Positions 22,303 through 34,235 of a DNA stretch of 64,000 nt are shown piece by piece (the stretch's first letter is position 1; the number at the start of each line of letters is the position of its first letter). Source of the DNA: Ryuthela nishihirai (Eukaryota > Arthropoda > Arachnida > Araneae > Heptathelidae); contig JAWZYU010000017.1 in the NCBI GenBank assembly GCA_038380435.1, positions 26,532,483 through 26,596,482 of the forward strand. Reading direction: 5' to 3'. The translations under genes were made by a program, and so were the position numbers. The notes under the pieces were generated by a model, which saw only the letters and a list, made by a program, of their open reading frames with translations, searched no databases and had not been told where the DNA came from.

Positions 22303-23140
22303 TAATTTAATACGGAAATGAAGCATAAGTCCAATCGATTTTGTGCCAAGTCCATGGTCTACAGATTTCATTTGGATGGCACAAGTAGGAATTAAGAGTT
22401 TCAGTCACAATTTTGTGTGATGTTCAATATGATAACAACGGTAGCTTCTGCATCCAATAACCGAAATCAATATAGTTTTTCCTTTTTTTAAAAAAAAAAG
22501 GCGCAAAAAATGCATTAAACATTTCAGGATTTAAATAAATGCATCGAATTTTCTATTAGTATTGTAGGTCTCTACATACGTTAAGCAATTCCGAATTCAA
22601 TATGTACAAAATGTCACAGCAATTTTAGCTACAAGGAGAAGTATTAGTATGCATAAAGTTGTATTGATTCGCAAAAATAATAACTAAAAATATGTATCTA
22701 TTTCCAACTTACCTTCCTTAAAAATAACCATAAAAAACTTGGTATATATATGTATGTGTATCTGTGTTGCATTCAGTAGTCAAAATGCACATTCATAATT
22801 TCAAGAACGTTAAAAACTCAAATAGCAGAAGAATTCATTTGAAAGATATCAAAATAAGACTAATAAATTAAATAACGGTAATGCTATGGCATAAGTGAAG
22901 TTCTGATTCAGAAATTATCAAGCACACATTTTAACTGGAAATTGAATCAATGCATTCGTAGACTTATATCAGTGATATAAAAACTGCTGCTTGGACGAAA
23001 CCAAAGTGATATTTGCTATATTTGCTTTATCATGCTCACTTGTCAGTGTTTCTCAAAGATTTTATACCGATGTGAAGTGTAATACTGGTAACAAAATATG
23101 CGATCAACCTAGGCATCAATAATAAGTTATCGTGTAGAAG
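22303..23140. other. A+T-rich stretch, nothing recognised
   Basis: Mostly A/T with a tatatatgtatgtgta patch near 22745. No element or gene seen. Confidence 0.35.
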
Positions 23141-23695
23141 TGGGTTGGGTTGTTTTACCTCTGAGCGGCACTTCTTCGCACACCATGGGCTAAATGGCCA
23201 GGTCACATGGACCCTGAAGGCTCAGAGAAGGTTGGGGGAGGGGACCCACTGGAACAGCTGTTGGGAGACAGATGGTAGCCTCCCGTCAAGGCCATCCAGC
23301 GTGTTCTTTAACGTTGGGTTGTTTTACCTCTGAGCAGCACTTTTTTGCACACCATGGGCTAAATGGCCAGGTCACATGAACCTCGAAGGCTCAGAGAAGG
23401 TTGGGGGAGGGGACCCACTGGAACAACTGTTGGGAGACAGATGGTAGCCTCCCGTCAAGGCCATCCAGCGTGTTCTTTAACGTGCACAGGGTATGTCTCT
23501 CCCGCACAAGGGGGCCACGGCTTAACGTACCATCCGACGGACGGCGGCCTTTCCAAGCCCATAGGTGTCCCCTACTGACCGTGGGAAGGGAGGGGAATTT
23601 TGCGGAGATAAATCTCAACGCTGACCCAGCTGGGACTCGAACCTGGGAACTACAAATTACGAGCCTGGCGCGCTACCGACTGAGCCACCCCCGCC
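23141..23695 (-). mobile_element. SINE-A tandem chimera
   Basis: The tail half of one SINE (23141-23313) runs through ttctttaacg directly into the tail of a second, complete SINE (23314-23695). Possible flanks are gtagaagtgg and atagatgtgg, too mismatched to be sure of. The junction differs from the dimers at 6500 and 44388. Confidence 0.88.
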
Positions 23696-23750
23696 TCATA
23701 TAGATGTGGTGTCACTGAAAATTGGCAGCGTGAAAAACTCCTCATATTTT

Positions 23751-24274
23751 CTGCCCTACCAAAATATTAGAAAATTTCCGTTTATGTCAATGGGAATCTA
23801 ACTTCGAAGCTCTATAACTTCTAAAATATGCATTTAGTAAGAAAAGGATGATAAATAGATTTGATTATGATTTTTAATTCTCGATTTTCGGCAAAATTCG
23901 TTCAGTATTTAAAGTTATTATGGAAACTGGAACATTTATCAATAAATTATCTTGTTTCAAAAAAATCATTGAGAATTGTCGAATATCGAAATAATTATTC
24001 AAACTTCTAAAATGTATATTTTATTAAATGGTTTGAAAAAATACTCATTATTTAAATTTTAATTAATTTCTGTGGTAAATTCTTATGACTCATTATCGTT
24101 GTGAAATATTCTAGTTTACATAACTGTTTAAATACTGAATGTATATTGTTGAAAATAGGGATTTAATTAAATTTGATTTTTCTCTATTAAATGTCTATTT
24201 TAAAAATTATAGAGTTTCAAAGTTAGGTTCCCACTGATATGGCATGGACATTCTCTAATATTTTGGTAGGGCAG
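23751..24274. mobile_element. Long-TIR element 1 (MITE-like)
   Basis: Ends are ctgccctaccaaaatatta (left) and its reverse complement (right). Arms remain alignable for about 85 bases, including cttcgaagctctataactt and its counterpart. It is 524 bp with no coding sequence. The related copy at 59849-60303 ends ...gggcagtgta, suggesting the true terminus is TACACTGCCC with TA targets, as in Tc1/mariner derivatives; this assignment is an inference. Confidence 0.85.
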
Positions 24275-24278
24275 CATA

Positions 24279-24835
24279 TACTGTGGTTTCATAAATTCAG
24301 GAAAATCCCAATGTTAAATCAATGGAAAGCTAACGTCAAAGCTTTCCAACTTCTAAAATAAGTTTTTTTGTTTTGAAAAATGTGGTTGCAGATAAAGATC
24401 TCAATCATAGAAATCAATATCTCGATTTTCAACACTATTCGTTCAGTGTGGCAAGCAGCTGCTTGAGGGGGTATTTATTTTTTTATTTATTATTTATAGA
24501 AGTTTGAATATTTAGCGATATCAATGCCAGCCACAAAAAATCAGAAGTTAATAAAACTTAGTAATAAGTATTGGATCGAAGAGTTTAATAAAAGAAGTTT
24601 GTATTTTTGTATACGTTTCTTAAGAATGGCATTGCTGTTGTTAAAGATTCAACTTCCATAACTCATTAATTATCGAATGAATATTGTTGAAAATCGAGAT
24701 AAAGATCTCAATCAAATTAATCAATATCTGCAATCACATTTTTCAAAACAAAAAAAAACTTATTTTAGAAGTTACAGAGCTTTGACATTAATCAATTAAC
24801 ATAGGAATCTTCCTTAATTTATGGAAACCAGTGTA
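24279..24835. mobile_element. Long-TIR element 2 (MITE-like), interrupted by SINE-B
   Basis: Arms of about 170 bases: the left starts tactgtggtttcataaatt, the right ends aatttatggaaaccagtgta. TA dinucleotides flank it at 24277-24278 and 24836-24837, as expected for Tc1/mariner-type insertion. Internal arm sequence (gataaagatctcaatca) recurs in other remnants in this window. A SINE-B tail lies inside. Confidence 0.85.
24447..24500 (+). mobile_element. SINE-B, 3' tail only
   Basis: gtggcaagcagctgcttgag followed by ggggtatttatttttttatt. It is a 5'-truncated insertion within the arm of the long-TIR element. Confidence 0.82.
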
Positions 24836-24960
24836 TAATGAACTTATTTAAATTCAACTGGCAGAAACAAAAAACTTCTCTCAGTAAAGGCGATAAAATA
24901 TTGTCATCTTCCAGTCTCTTTAGAAAGTGAGTCGATATGCGTTGTTTACGATCTACGGGC

Positions 24961-25302
24961 AATTGGGTTGTATTGTCTTTGAGAGGTCCTTTGCCCCTAT
25001 GAGCTAAACGGACTCAGAGCTCGAGGAATGTGTCCAAGGACTTAAGAGCTCAGTATGGGAGAGGTGTTAGGAGGAAGAAGTCTCCCGTTAAGGCCATACA
25101 GGGTGTTAAGTTGCTCAGGGTATATCTTTCGTATGCACGAGGCCATGGTATAACGGTGATATTTTTAAGCCTACCAGTGTTCACCACAGGAAGCACGACA
25201 TAATAATTTTAAGCTAGAGGAGAAAATTTCAAAATAGACACAGTAGGGACTGGGGCATGGGAAGAACAGGTTAAGAGACTGGCGCGTTACCAAAATCCTC
25301 CC
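24961..25302 (-). mobile_element. SINE-A, very old copy
   Basis: Only skeleton motifs remain: ttgggttgtattgtctttgag, tcccgttaaggccata, cacgaggccatgg, gactggcgcgttacc. Confidence 0.7.
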
Positions 25303-25485
25303 CCGTTCGACACGATGGCCAATCGTAATTTTATAGCGGAATTAATACAATATGCTAAATATGATTATTTGTTTCTTAAATCTCTTAATTTTTAATGTGA
25401 TTCACTCTTTTAGAGGGGGGGGGGACACGTTTACTAAAGTAACGGGATACTAAAAAATTGAATATATAGCAACAATAAACAACTT
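25303..25485. other. Short spacer with G-run
   Basis: A G homopolymer of about ten bases near 25415; nothing else recognised. Confidence 0.4.
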
Positions 25486-25499
25486 CCCAGAGCAAACGG

Positions 25500-25839
25500 G
25501 GTGGTTCAATCAGTAACGCGCCAGGCTCGTAATCTGCTAGCTCCCAGGTTCGAGTCCCAGCTGGGCCAGCGTCGAGAGTTATCTCCGCAAAATCCCCCCC
25601 CCCCTGCCAGTAAGAAACACCGATGGGCTTGGAAGACCGCTGTCCGTCGGATGGGGCGTTAAAGCCGTGCCCCCCCCCCCTATGTGGGAGAACCATACCA
25701 TGTACACGTTAAAGAAAACGCTTGACGGGGGTTTATCATCTGTTTCGTAACAAATGTCCAGCGAGTCCCCAATCTTCTCTGAGCCCGCGGGGTCATTGTG
25801 ACCTGGCCACTTAGCAAATACTGTTGAGAGGTAAAACAA
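25500..25839 (+). mobile_element. SINE-A, moderately old with TSD
   Basis: A sense copy with C-run expansions (about 25596 and 25671) and small deletions. The flanks cccagagcaaacgg (25486-25499) and cccagaacaaacgg (25840-25853) are a 14-bp TSD with one mismatch. Confidence 0.88.
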
Positions 25840-25853
25840 CCCAGAACAAACGG

Positions 25854-26580
25854 TTAAAATTTAGATATCGTAGTGGCTTTAAAAATTACCAGCTATTCGT
25901 GTTATTTCTTTTCCTTTAATTCTGAACTGTGTTTAATGAATCACTGTCATTTCACGGTAAAGAGAACTCTAGAAAATGAGAATAAAAAAAAAAACATCTT
26001 CAAAAGGAAAACATAAATTTTCTTTATTAATAAAAACGTCTTGTACTATGTGTCACTAGAGACATTTTCTTTTATTTCTGTATTCACTTTACCAAGTCTT
26101 TTGGAAATTAATGGAATCACGATTTATTAAAACAGTATGTCATCTTGTTTCACGGAAATCCTTATTAAAATAGAAGCGAGTAATTTTCCTATTTGCTCAA
26201 TATCAAGAATTAAAAAAATGAATTAACTATTTGTTTTCGGTACATTTCATTCCGTGTGCATCAAAAAATAAATCCTTTAATTAGAGCCAAAACATGCAAA
26301 GTGGTTTCAAAAACTCTTCAAAAGCTTTTCTTCGAACTCGATAAAAAGTTTTCTCCATCACTATACACTAAAGTCATATCATCACTGGAAGAAGAGTTAA
26401 AAAAAGAATGTTTATTTTCGAGACCGAAGCTTGATGTCAACGAAACAGCTTTCATCTTCCAAAGAGTCAATCTGTAATTCCAAATGCATTTGCCCGATGC
26501 ATCCCCCGATATGTAAAAGGGGCACTTTCCGTGTGGAGGGCCACATTCAATTCTCCTTATTTTTGAAACTAAGTCTTTTA
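25854..26580. other. A+T-rich stretch, nothing recognised
   Basis: A short frame at 26256-26477 has no recognisable domain. Confidence 0.35.
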
Positions 26581-26772
26581 TGGAAAAATGTGATTAAATA
26601 TAATTGGATATCTCAATCATATTTATTAAAATCTAAATTATTCAACTGTAGTAAATAATCACAGGATAATTTTTTTTGGAAAAATGTGATTAAATATAAT
26701 TGGATATCTCAATCATATTTATTAAAATCTAAATTATTCAACTGTAGTAAATAATCACAGGATATTTTTTTT
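26581..26772. repeat. 96-bp tandem duplication
   Basis: Units at 26581-26676 and 26677-26772 appear identical apart from the T-run. The unit starts tggaaaaatgtgattaaata and resembles an arm of the long-TIR families. Confidence 0.95.
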
Positions 26773-27198
26773 TCAGCCCATCATTTATTCAACTGTATTT
26801 ATTTAATATTTTTAGAGTTATTGAAGGTGAAACATTTAACAACGTCGGTGGAAATTGTAAGGCATTACCTTAACAAATAAATCGTTTACTTAAATAAATG
26901 TCATTTAAGGAGTTTCCTGTTTTTTCAAATTTCAGTTTCTACAAATTTTCACAAAAATTATTGAGGGCGAGCATAACGTTAGCGTCGGCGTTAAATGCTC
27001 CAACTTCAATAACTGTTTAAATATTAAATAAATATTATTCAAAATCAAAAACGAGATTCAGAGAGATAAAAGTAAGATCTTCAACTTTATCTACAATGAC
27101 ATTTTCTGTAAAAAGTTAATTTCAAAGTTAAGCAGATTTTAATTGTTTTTTTTTTTTTCATGCACATAAGTAGGAGTGTCCTAATACATGTTGGAAGG
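26773..27198. repeat. Degraded long-TIR element remnant
   Basis: Carries the opposite arm motifs (caacttcaataactgtttaa, aaaaagttaatttcaaag) to the repeat at 26581. Together 26581-27160 probably represent one old element with a tandemly duplicated left arm. Confidence 0.55.
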
Positions 27199-27530
27199 TT
27201 AGGTCGTTTTACCTCTGAGCGGCACTTTTTTTTCACACAGTGGGCTAAATGACCAGATCACAAGGACCCTGAGGGCTCAGAGAAGGTTGGGAGAGATTAC
27301 TCACTAGACAGGAGACAGATGGTAGCCTCCCATCAAGGCCAACCAGTGTGTTCTTTAACGTGCATATGGTAAGGCTCTTCCATACACAGAGCCACGGCTA
27401 CATCTCATCCGACGGACGGCGGCTTTTCCAAGCCCATCGGTGTCCCCTTTCTTACCTGAAAGTAGGATGGGGGTTTAGTGGAGATAAACCTAAACGCTGA
27501 CACAGGTGGGATTCGAATCTGACAACTGTA
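27199..27530 (-). mobile_element. SINE-A, old copy
   Basis: Diverged, with the tail aggttaggtcgttttacc and a head degraded after gattcgaatctg. About 20 bases are missing near 27310. Confidence 0.83.
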
Positions 27531-28316
27531 TATTTTCAACAGTTTGGATAAATGAACGCGTCCCTGGGTAGTCAAAGCATTGAGCGAATAAGAGCGTTTG
27601 ATTAATCACAGCATTTGCTCGCAAAGTTTTCGCCAATTGCTTTCTGATTAATTTTGAGTCTTAAAATATGTGTGCGAAAAATGCGGCTTTAACATCAGTG
27701 ATTTTTTTTTTCGGAGATTTTCAACAACACTCCGAATAACTTCATCCCACAAACTCGCTGATTATTTTCATACCGAAATAAATACATGCTTGTATAAATT
27801 TATTCATCTATCTTTCTCAAAATACTGGAAAAAATACTGCTGAATTTCAAGGGTTGTGGAAGATGGAATATAAAGCAACAGCTTTACCCTTTCTTAAAAC
27901 ATTTTGTCAAAAATTGATTAATTAGATCACTCTTATTTCAGATAGAAAGCCGACTCATTAAATTAAATGCATATGCTACAGTTGGCGAGTCTATTGATTA
28001 AGACCAGAACGATCACGCTACAGTGCCCCTAATAATCAAAAAATTCAAGCAAACACAGCTAGAGAGATGAAATAAACAATTTGTGTCTACGCACTTTTAC
28101 CACTTTATTTAACTGGAGTATCTCATGTCGTGCCAACGGATATCCAAATTTGAATCCCAATAGCTTGAAGAATAAATTCTTTATGGACCTCAGACCAAAA
28201 TATAGATTTAAACCGAGTAAATCTGTATCATTTTCAGCAATTCTTTTATTAGAATTATGGAAAGTGGAATGTTAAACCAATAAAATTTGCCAGTCAGTAG
28301 AATTTATCTTAAAACG
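27531..28316. other. A+T-rich stretch, nothing recognised
   Basis: An acceptor-like actcttatttcag lies near 27941 without a matching donor. The frame at 28081-28275 has no known similarity. Confidence 0.35.
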
Positions 28317-28655
28317 AAGTTGGACTGTTTTTACCTCAGGGGCACTTTTTTGCACACCATGAACTAAATGGCCAAGTCACAAGAACCCCGAAGCCACAGA
28401 GAAGGTTGGAGGAGGGGAACCACTGGATAGCTGTTGGGAGACAGATGGTAGACTCTCATCAAAGTCATCCGGCGTGTTCTTTAATGTGTTCTTTAATGTT
28501 TCTCCCGCAACTCCCGGGTTCTTTAATGTTTCTCCCGCATACGAAAGAATATTGCTTAACGTCCCATCCGACTGACGGCAGCCTTACCAATCCCATCGGT
28601 GTCCCCTACTGACCGTGGGCAGGGCGGGGAGTTTGACAGAGATAAATACCTCAAA
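28317..28655 (-). mobile_element. SINE-A, head missing, with local repeat
   Basis: The tail and centre are moderately diverged. The block gttctttaatgtttctcccgc is duplicated (28475-28540). It stops at gacagagataaat, before the head. Confidence 0.83.
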
Positions 28656-29020
28656 ACTGATCAAACCACAATTGTTAAAGCGAACCGTTTAATAAAATAG
28701 TTGCATATTTCGAAGTTCGTCTAACAATTCTTTCAATTTTGACCAAACATTTAAGAAAGAATAACGCAACAGTTAAATAATCTAGATCCCATAACTGTTT
28801 AATACTGAAGATTTATTAATGAAATAAAAAATTTATACTGACGACATTTATTTTCTTTAACTTAACTTCAGTCTCATTCCCACTAAGTTTTTTCTTCAAC
28901 ATATTGTGTTCCTAATTTGCTTTTCGTTTTGCACAAAATGGATATTCCCTAATTTTTTTCCTCTATGCATTGTATAGTACACAATCTTAATAATATATAT
29001 ACATTATTAACACAAAATTA
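28656..29020. repeat. A+T-rich stretch with a degraded long-TIR arm
   Basis: gatcccataactgtttaata and later cacaaaatggatattcccta resemble the arms of the long-TIR families. The assignment is weak. Confidence 0.4.
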
Positions 29021-29412
29021 GGTTGATTGGTTGGCAATGAGCCAACCTCTGAGCGGCAATTTTTTGCACGCCATGGGCTAAATGGCAAGGTCACAAGGAC
29101 CCCGAAAGCTCAGAGAAGTTTGGGGGAGGGGACCCACTGGAACAGCTGTTGGGAGACAGATGGTAGCCTCCCGTCAAGGACATCCAGTGTGTTCTTTAAC
29201 GTGCACAGGGTATGGCTCTCTCGCACACGGGCCACGGCTTAACGTCCAATCCGACGGACGGTGGCCTTTTCAAGCCCATCAGTGTCCCCTACTGACTGTG
29301 GGCAAAACGGGGAGTTTGCGGAGAGAAATCTCAATGCTGACCCAGCTGGGAGTCGAACCTGAGAACTGCAGATTACGAGCCTGGCGCGCTACCGACTGAG
29401 TCACCCCAGCCC
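29021..29412 (-). mobile_element. SINE-A, full length
   Basis: Complete, with an unusual tail (aggttgattggttggcaatgag) and the head ending caccccagcccc. The flanks cacaaaatta and cacagaatta may be a worn TSD. Confidence 0.88.
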
Positions 29413-29889
29413 CACACAGAATTAAGTGTTTATTTACCCCTTTTTTTATTCTGTAATTGTAACGTACTGTAATGTCCACTAGAGTAAAAGTCTATTACTA
29501 AAGTAAACCTTACTTTAATTTCAAGTTGAAAGCTTGAAGCATTGAGAAAACATTTTTTGCTTAAGGACAATTTAAACGCCCTGCATATCGAAAAAACTTG
29601 AAATCGATGTTTTCACAATGCTTTTTTTTTTCATACCCCATGAGATAGTGAAACAAAACGAACGCATATCGCCTCTGGCAAATATGGTAATCTCCTTTTC
29701 AAAAAGAAAGAAGTTTTTCCGTTTATCTACTTTTGCACTCTTTAGAAACTTTTAATTCGAACTAATGGATGACTTGGAGAAATGTAAATAGTAATATTTG
29801 TACTTATACAACATAAAAAACATCTGTCTTTAATTCCTTAAACTTAAAAAACTGCTTTTCTGATACCTCTCTGAGAACAGAGGACAGAT
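29413..29889. other. A+T-rich stretch, nothing recognised
   Basis: Lies between a SINE and the LINE remnant; no supported feature. Confidence 0.35.
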
Positions 29890-31424
29890 TGTAGTCAGTG
29901 GAAAAGGGAAATAAAAAATGATTTTACGAATTATCAACCGATATCTCTTCTCCCAGTATTTTCAAAAATATTAGAAAAACTAGTTAATAATAGACTGATA
30001 AATTTTTTAGATAGTTTTAGTTTTCTCTCTGAAAACCAATTTGGGTTTACGAAGGGCAGAGGTACAGAAACTGCATTGTTGAATTATACGTCAAAGGTCA
30101 TTATCCCGTATCATTCCATAGACAATAATCAATTTACTCTGTCCGTATTTATGGACTTGGAGAAAGCTTTTGACACCGTTGATCACGAAATTTTAATTAG
30201 CAAACTTGAAAATATTGGCATTCGTGGTGTTGTATTAAAATGGTTTGAAGACTACTTACAGCACAAAACGCAATGTGTTAGTCTTTTTAATACACGTAGT
30301 AACCCAAAACATATTTCATATGGCGTACCACAAGGTTCAGTCCTGGGACCAACCTTGTTTCTGATATTCATAAATGATCTATGTAAAATAAAAATAAATA
30401 GCTATATTAACACTTTTGCAGATGATATATCATTAACTTTATGTGCTGATTCTCTGGAAAATCTCCTTCATAACATGAACACTGATCTAAAATGTGTGAT
30501 GAAATGGTTGGATTTAAATGGGTTACATTTAAATACGAAAAAGACTAAGTATATTCTATTTAACCTAAAATAGAAATCATACAATCCAAATTTGATTAAA
30601 TTAAAATTACTTTAATTAAATTTAATGAAATTAAATTGATTATTATTTACCGTTAATTAATTTAATGAAATTAAATTTAATGAAAATAAAAATGAATTAA
30701 AATGAATTAATTCTAATGAAATGAAATTTAATTAATTATTAATTAAATAAATTAAATACCTTTTCATGCAATAATTACTCAGCTTGTTGCTGTGAAGAAA
30801 TTGAACAGGTTCAAAGTCTACTATACCTATACCTTTATATTGATAGCTCCCTAAGTTGAAAAATGCACATTGGAAAACTAACAAACACACTTAGACAGAT
30901 GTTATATAAATTTTATTATTTAAAAAAAATCCTCAATAATAAAATGTTAATAATGTTATACAAATCTGGGGTCCAATCTGCTATACAGTATGGTATTACA
31001 AGTTGGGGAGGAACATACATTTCATCATTAAGGAGTCTAATCTCAATGCAAAATAAATTTATATTTCAGCTTTTACCAAATAAATATAAAACTGTTACCA
31101 TCTTTTGTAAGTATCCCATTTCAGGTGTATTTCCATTGAGACACTTATTTGTTTATAGAACATTAAATTACTTCTTTAAAAACAATAATGTAGTGCTGCA
31201 TTATACAAATTATTCTATGCGAGATAATGGGAAAAGATTTCTGTTACCACTTGCAAATAAAGAAATTATGCACAAACCTTTTTGATTATTTAGCCCCTAA
31301 AATTTTTAATTCTTTACCGATTATAATTCGAAATGAAACTAATTTTATGCATTTCAGGTCTCTCAATGTTAATTATCTAATGAGCATTACAAATGCTGAC
31401 AGCCTGTTTTCAGTGTTAAAGTAA
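29890..31424 (+). pseudogene. L2/CR1-like LINE reverse transcriptase, broken
   Basis: Encodes the reverse transcriptase of a non-LTR retrotransposon. In order I see NDFTNYQPISLLPVFSKILE (29917 onwards), ENQFGFTKGRGTETAL, FMDLEKAFDTVDHEIL, GVPQGSVLGPTLFLIFINDL and the catalytic FADD (near 30417). The first part is open to 30573. An A/T-rich simple repeat then breaks the frame. The thumb and C-terminal part resumes (SLS, a stop in place of Trp, KMHIGKLTNTLRQMLYKF) and shifts frame again near 31270 before FDYLAPKIFNSLP. No endonuclease is present, so the copy is 5'-truncated. Assignment to the Jockey/CR1/L2 supergroup comes from motif style; the exact clade is uncertain. Confidence 0.9.
30590..30770. 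repeat. A/T-rich simple repeat inside the LINE
   Basis: Degenerate iterations of ttaatgaaattaaatt interrupt the reverse transcriptase frame. It probably expanded by slippage after the copy died. Confidence 0.85.
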
Positions 31425-31625
31425 AAAAAAATTAATTAGATTTATAAATTCTGCATTGTTTTTGCATATTTTTCTCTTTCTGTAAAGTTGAGTGTCAATG
31501 TTGCCAAAATTATGCATTTAAATAATTTGTAAGTTAACCTACATGAGCTTACATGCTCTTGGGTTAATAAGAGTATTACAAATATATGTTGTTTGTAACC
31601 TTATTATTGTAATAATAAACTGAAC
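31425..31625 (+). other. 3' untranslated end of the L2/CR1-like LINE
   Basis: Follows the last LINE codons and holds a stem-loop candidate (gagcttacatgctcttgggt region) and a short terminal A/T repeat near 31600-31620. The end is approximate. Confidence 0.55.
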
Positions 31626-32040
31626 TGAGTTTCTACCACCGAAATTTCTACAACAAAGATATCATTTGCAATACTCGTTAACCGTTTCGCATTTTCCATA
31701 TTTAGTGCACTCTAACGATATAAATTAAAACCAGCAAAAGGTATGAAAAATATGAATATTTCATTAGTATCAATCCAGCTTAAAAAGTGTTCCCCCTCCC
31801 CCTGTGTGTAAGGGGGCAACTTATTGTTGCAAATACCTTCACATTCTGCCATCTAAATTTCAGACAAAAATATATTGCTTGCAATATTCTCTTAAAAGTT
31901 TGCAATTTTCAACTTTTTCCACCATCAGAGGGCGCAATTTAAACTTTTGGGAGAATATAAATGCGCGAAACGTAATATTTAACCAAGACCTATCCGACAC
32001 AAAGAATTTTTCATTTATCTCTAAAAGCAAAAAATAGTTT
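31626..32040. other. A+T-rich stretch, nothing recognised
   Basis: Two loosely similar blocks around tttgcaatactc and cttgcaatattc suggest an old local duplication. No gene seen. Confidence 0.35.
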
Positions 32041-32051
32041 AATATCTACAG

Positions 32052-32373
32052 TTGGTTGGGTTGTTTTACCACTGAGCGGAACTTTTTTGCACAGCATGGG
32101 CTAAATGGTCAGGTCACAAGACCCCGAAGACTCAGAGAAGGTTGGGGGAGGGGACCCACTGGAACAGCTGTTGGGAGACAGATGGTAGCCTCCCGTCAAG
32201 GCCATCCAGCGTGTTCTTTAACGTGCACAGGGTATGGCTCTCCCGCACACGGGCCACGGCTTAACGTCCCATCCGACGGACGGCGGCCTTTCCAAGCCCA
32301 TCGGTGTCCCCTACTGACCGTGGGCAGGGAGTTTTGCGGAGATAAATCTCAACGCTGACCCAGCTGGGACTCC
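32052..32373 (-). mobile_element. SINE-A, 5'-truncated in the B box, with TSD
   Basis: A young copy ending at cagctgggactcc, so the A box is absent. A perfect 11-bp TSD, aatatctacag, lies at 32041-32051 and 32374-32384. The truncation therefore happened at integration. Confidence 0.94.
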
Positions 32374-32644
32374 AATATCTACAGACAGACGAAGAAGTGA
32401 AAACGTTATGTAGTTTGTTCATTTGAAAACGAGATAAAAACAGAGATATTGCAGTTACATACATTACACCCCAAAATGGTCGAACTTATGAAACATTTAC
32501 AGGTGAACTTACTTAAGAAATAAAAGAAATATAATTTATTTTTAATTCAAAATTCTTTAAGCCAAAAATTGGGCAAATTATTACACCTCAAAACATAATC
32601 TAAAACCTATTAAAAAAGGCATTTATTTCTCATCATTGATATAT

Positions 32645-32784
32645 GTAACTCGACGAAACTCGAACTCTATTTTTAATGACGATCATTTATTAAGACTACT
32701 CGTGATTGTCATAGCCAGCTTAATGATGAGTCACCTTAATAAATGATCGTCATTAAAAAAAGCGTTTGAGTTTAATCGACTTAC
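32645..32784. mobile_element. 140-bp inverted-repeat element
   Basis: Arms of about 55 bases: gtaactcgacgaaactcgaac on the left pairs with gtttgagtttaatcgacttac on the right. The inner block from ttttaatgacg to atttattaag pairs perfectly. No coding capacity. Probably a MITE of unknown superfamily. Confidence 0.82.
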
Positions 32785-33524
32785 TTAATCAAGAACTTTA
32801 CATCCAACTTAATTTTCCCATTTTCAGACGTTACAAGTTCTTCATGGAAGTATCTCGAAAACCATTTTTCTGGAACTTTTCCAACGCTAATCGGAACGTT
32901 TAAACAATCATCATATTACGGATTTAAAAAAGCAATATTCGGCCATTCAAGCTCTAAAATTCAATGATAGAGAGCAGAATTTCCCACTTGAAAGATTACC
33001 GATATAAACATTCGAATACATTTTCAAAACAACATTCACAAACTGTACTTTTATGAAAAAAATCATCATAACTTTCTTTTTTTGCATTTACGTTTGAAGC
33101 TCATTTACATCTTTATAGCACACCTTACAGGTGTATTTAAATTCACTTGTATATAGCATCCACGTTCGAAAGATTTCAGCTGTAAGAACAGAGAAGGGCA
33201 GAAAGGATATAATAACATACCTTGTCCAAGGAATGTCTTGAACTATGGACTTACCTGAAATAAGAAAAGCATTTCATTAAAAACACATTACGACAGTACA
33301 AATAAATAAAACGTAAGTTTAAAAACAAAAGATTGAAGCAGTTTATTTTACAGATACATAATTAATTAATGTTAAAGTGTGATATCAACACTTCTCGTTA
33401 ATTAACTACATAGGAATATGTAGCTCCCAAAATTTTGAACTTAATCAGGAACTGTCAATTATCAATCCAAACTAAAGTTCATTTATACCAGTCTTGCGCT
33501 GGTCGCAACAGGTATACGGATAGG
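32785..33524. other. Unannotated stretch containing a candidate micro-exon
   Basis: No repeat recognised. A candidate 34-nt exon on the minus strand is listed separately. Confidence 0.35.
33221..33254 (-). other. Candidate 34-nt internal exon
   Basis: On the minus strand a pyrimidine-rich acceptor (gcttttcttatttcag) is followed by 34 bases and a donor (acaag|gtatgt). The only open frame reads KSIVQDIPWT, with split codons at both ends. The acceptor is itself followed by gtaagt, so it could equally be a donor. Chance matches of this kind are expected in 64 kb. Confidence 0.25.
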
Positions 33525-33816
33525 GTTAGGTTGTTTTACCTCTGAACGGTACTTTTGGTACACAATGGGTTAAATGGCCATGTCACGAAGACCCCGAGGG
33601 CCCATTGGACAGCTGTTAGGAAATGATGGCTCTCTTGAACACGAGGCCACTGCTTAACCTCCCATTCGACGGATGACCCATTGGTGTCCACTACTGACCA
33701 AGGGCAAGGTGGGGGTTGTGCGGAGATAAATCTCAACCTGGACCCAGATGGGACTCGAACCTGGGAACTGCATATTAGAGTCTGGCGCGCTACCAACTGA
33801 GCCACCCTCACGTCCC
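33525..33816 (-). mobile_element. SINE-A, old with internal deletion
   Basis: The tail and head are both present but about 90 central bases are missing (gaccccgagggcccattgg and gaaatgatggctctc joins). Confidence 0.83.
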
Positions 33817-33961
33817 ACATACTAATAGTGTTTTACTTACCTCTTTTTCCTTTGTTAGGTAAAGGATTAAAATTGTGAAACGACTAAAATATTTTTTTTG
33901 GTAATCTGGTTATATCATGATGTAAATACTTTATTACCAAATTTTGCCACGGATATTTAAC

Positions 33962-34050
33962 AGGAGCCTGTTGGTGTAATACGCCATCGAAAAGGATCCG
34001 TGAGGAAGGTGAGACTCCAAACAGGCAGCATACATCAGAAATAAAACTTT
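33962..34050 (-). mobile_element. SINE-B fragment
   Basis: aggagcctgttggtgtaata then ccgtgaggaaggtgagactcc and gcatacatca. It is the middle of the family without head or tail. Confidence 0.6.
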
Positions 34051-34235
34051 CTTGACATCAATAACCAAAACCTTTTACTCCACAGTAAAGCACTTTAATC
34101 ACTCCATCACTGGGAAGGAATTTATTTTACAAACATAACAACAGAGAAGGAGACCATGCTAATATATTGGTATTCAGTTATTTCTTACCTAACAAATTCT
34201 TAAATTTATTGAAAAGTGTAAGTTTTGTCATTAGA

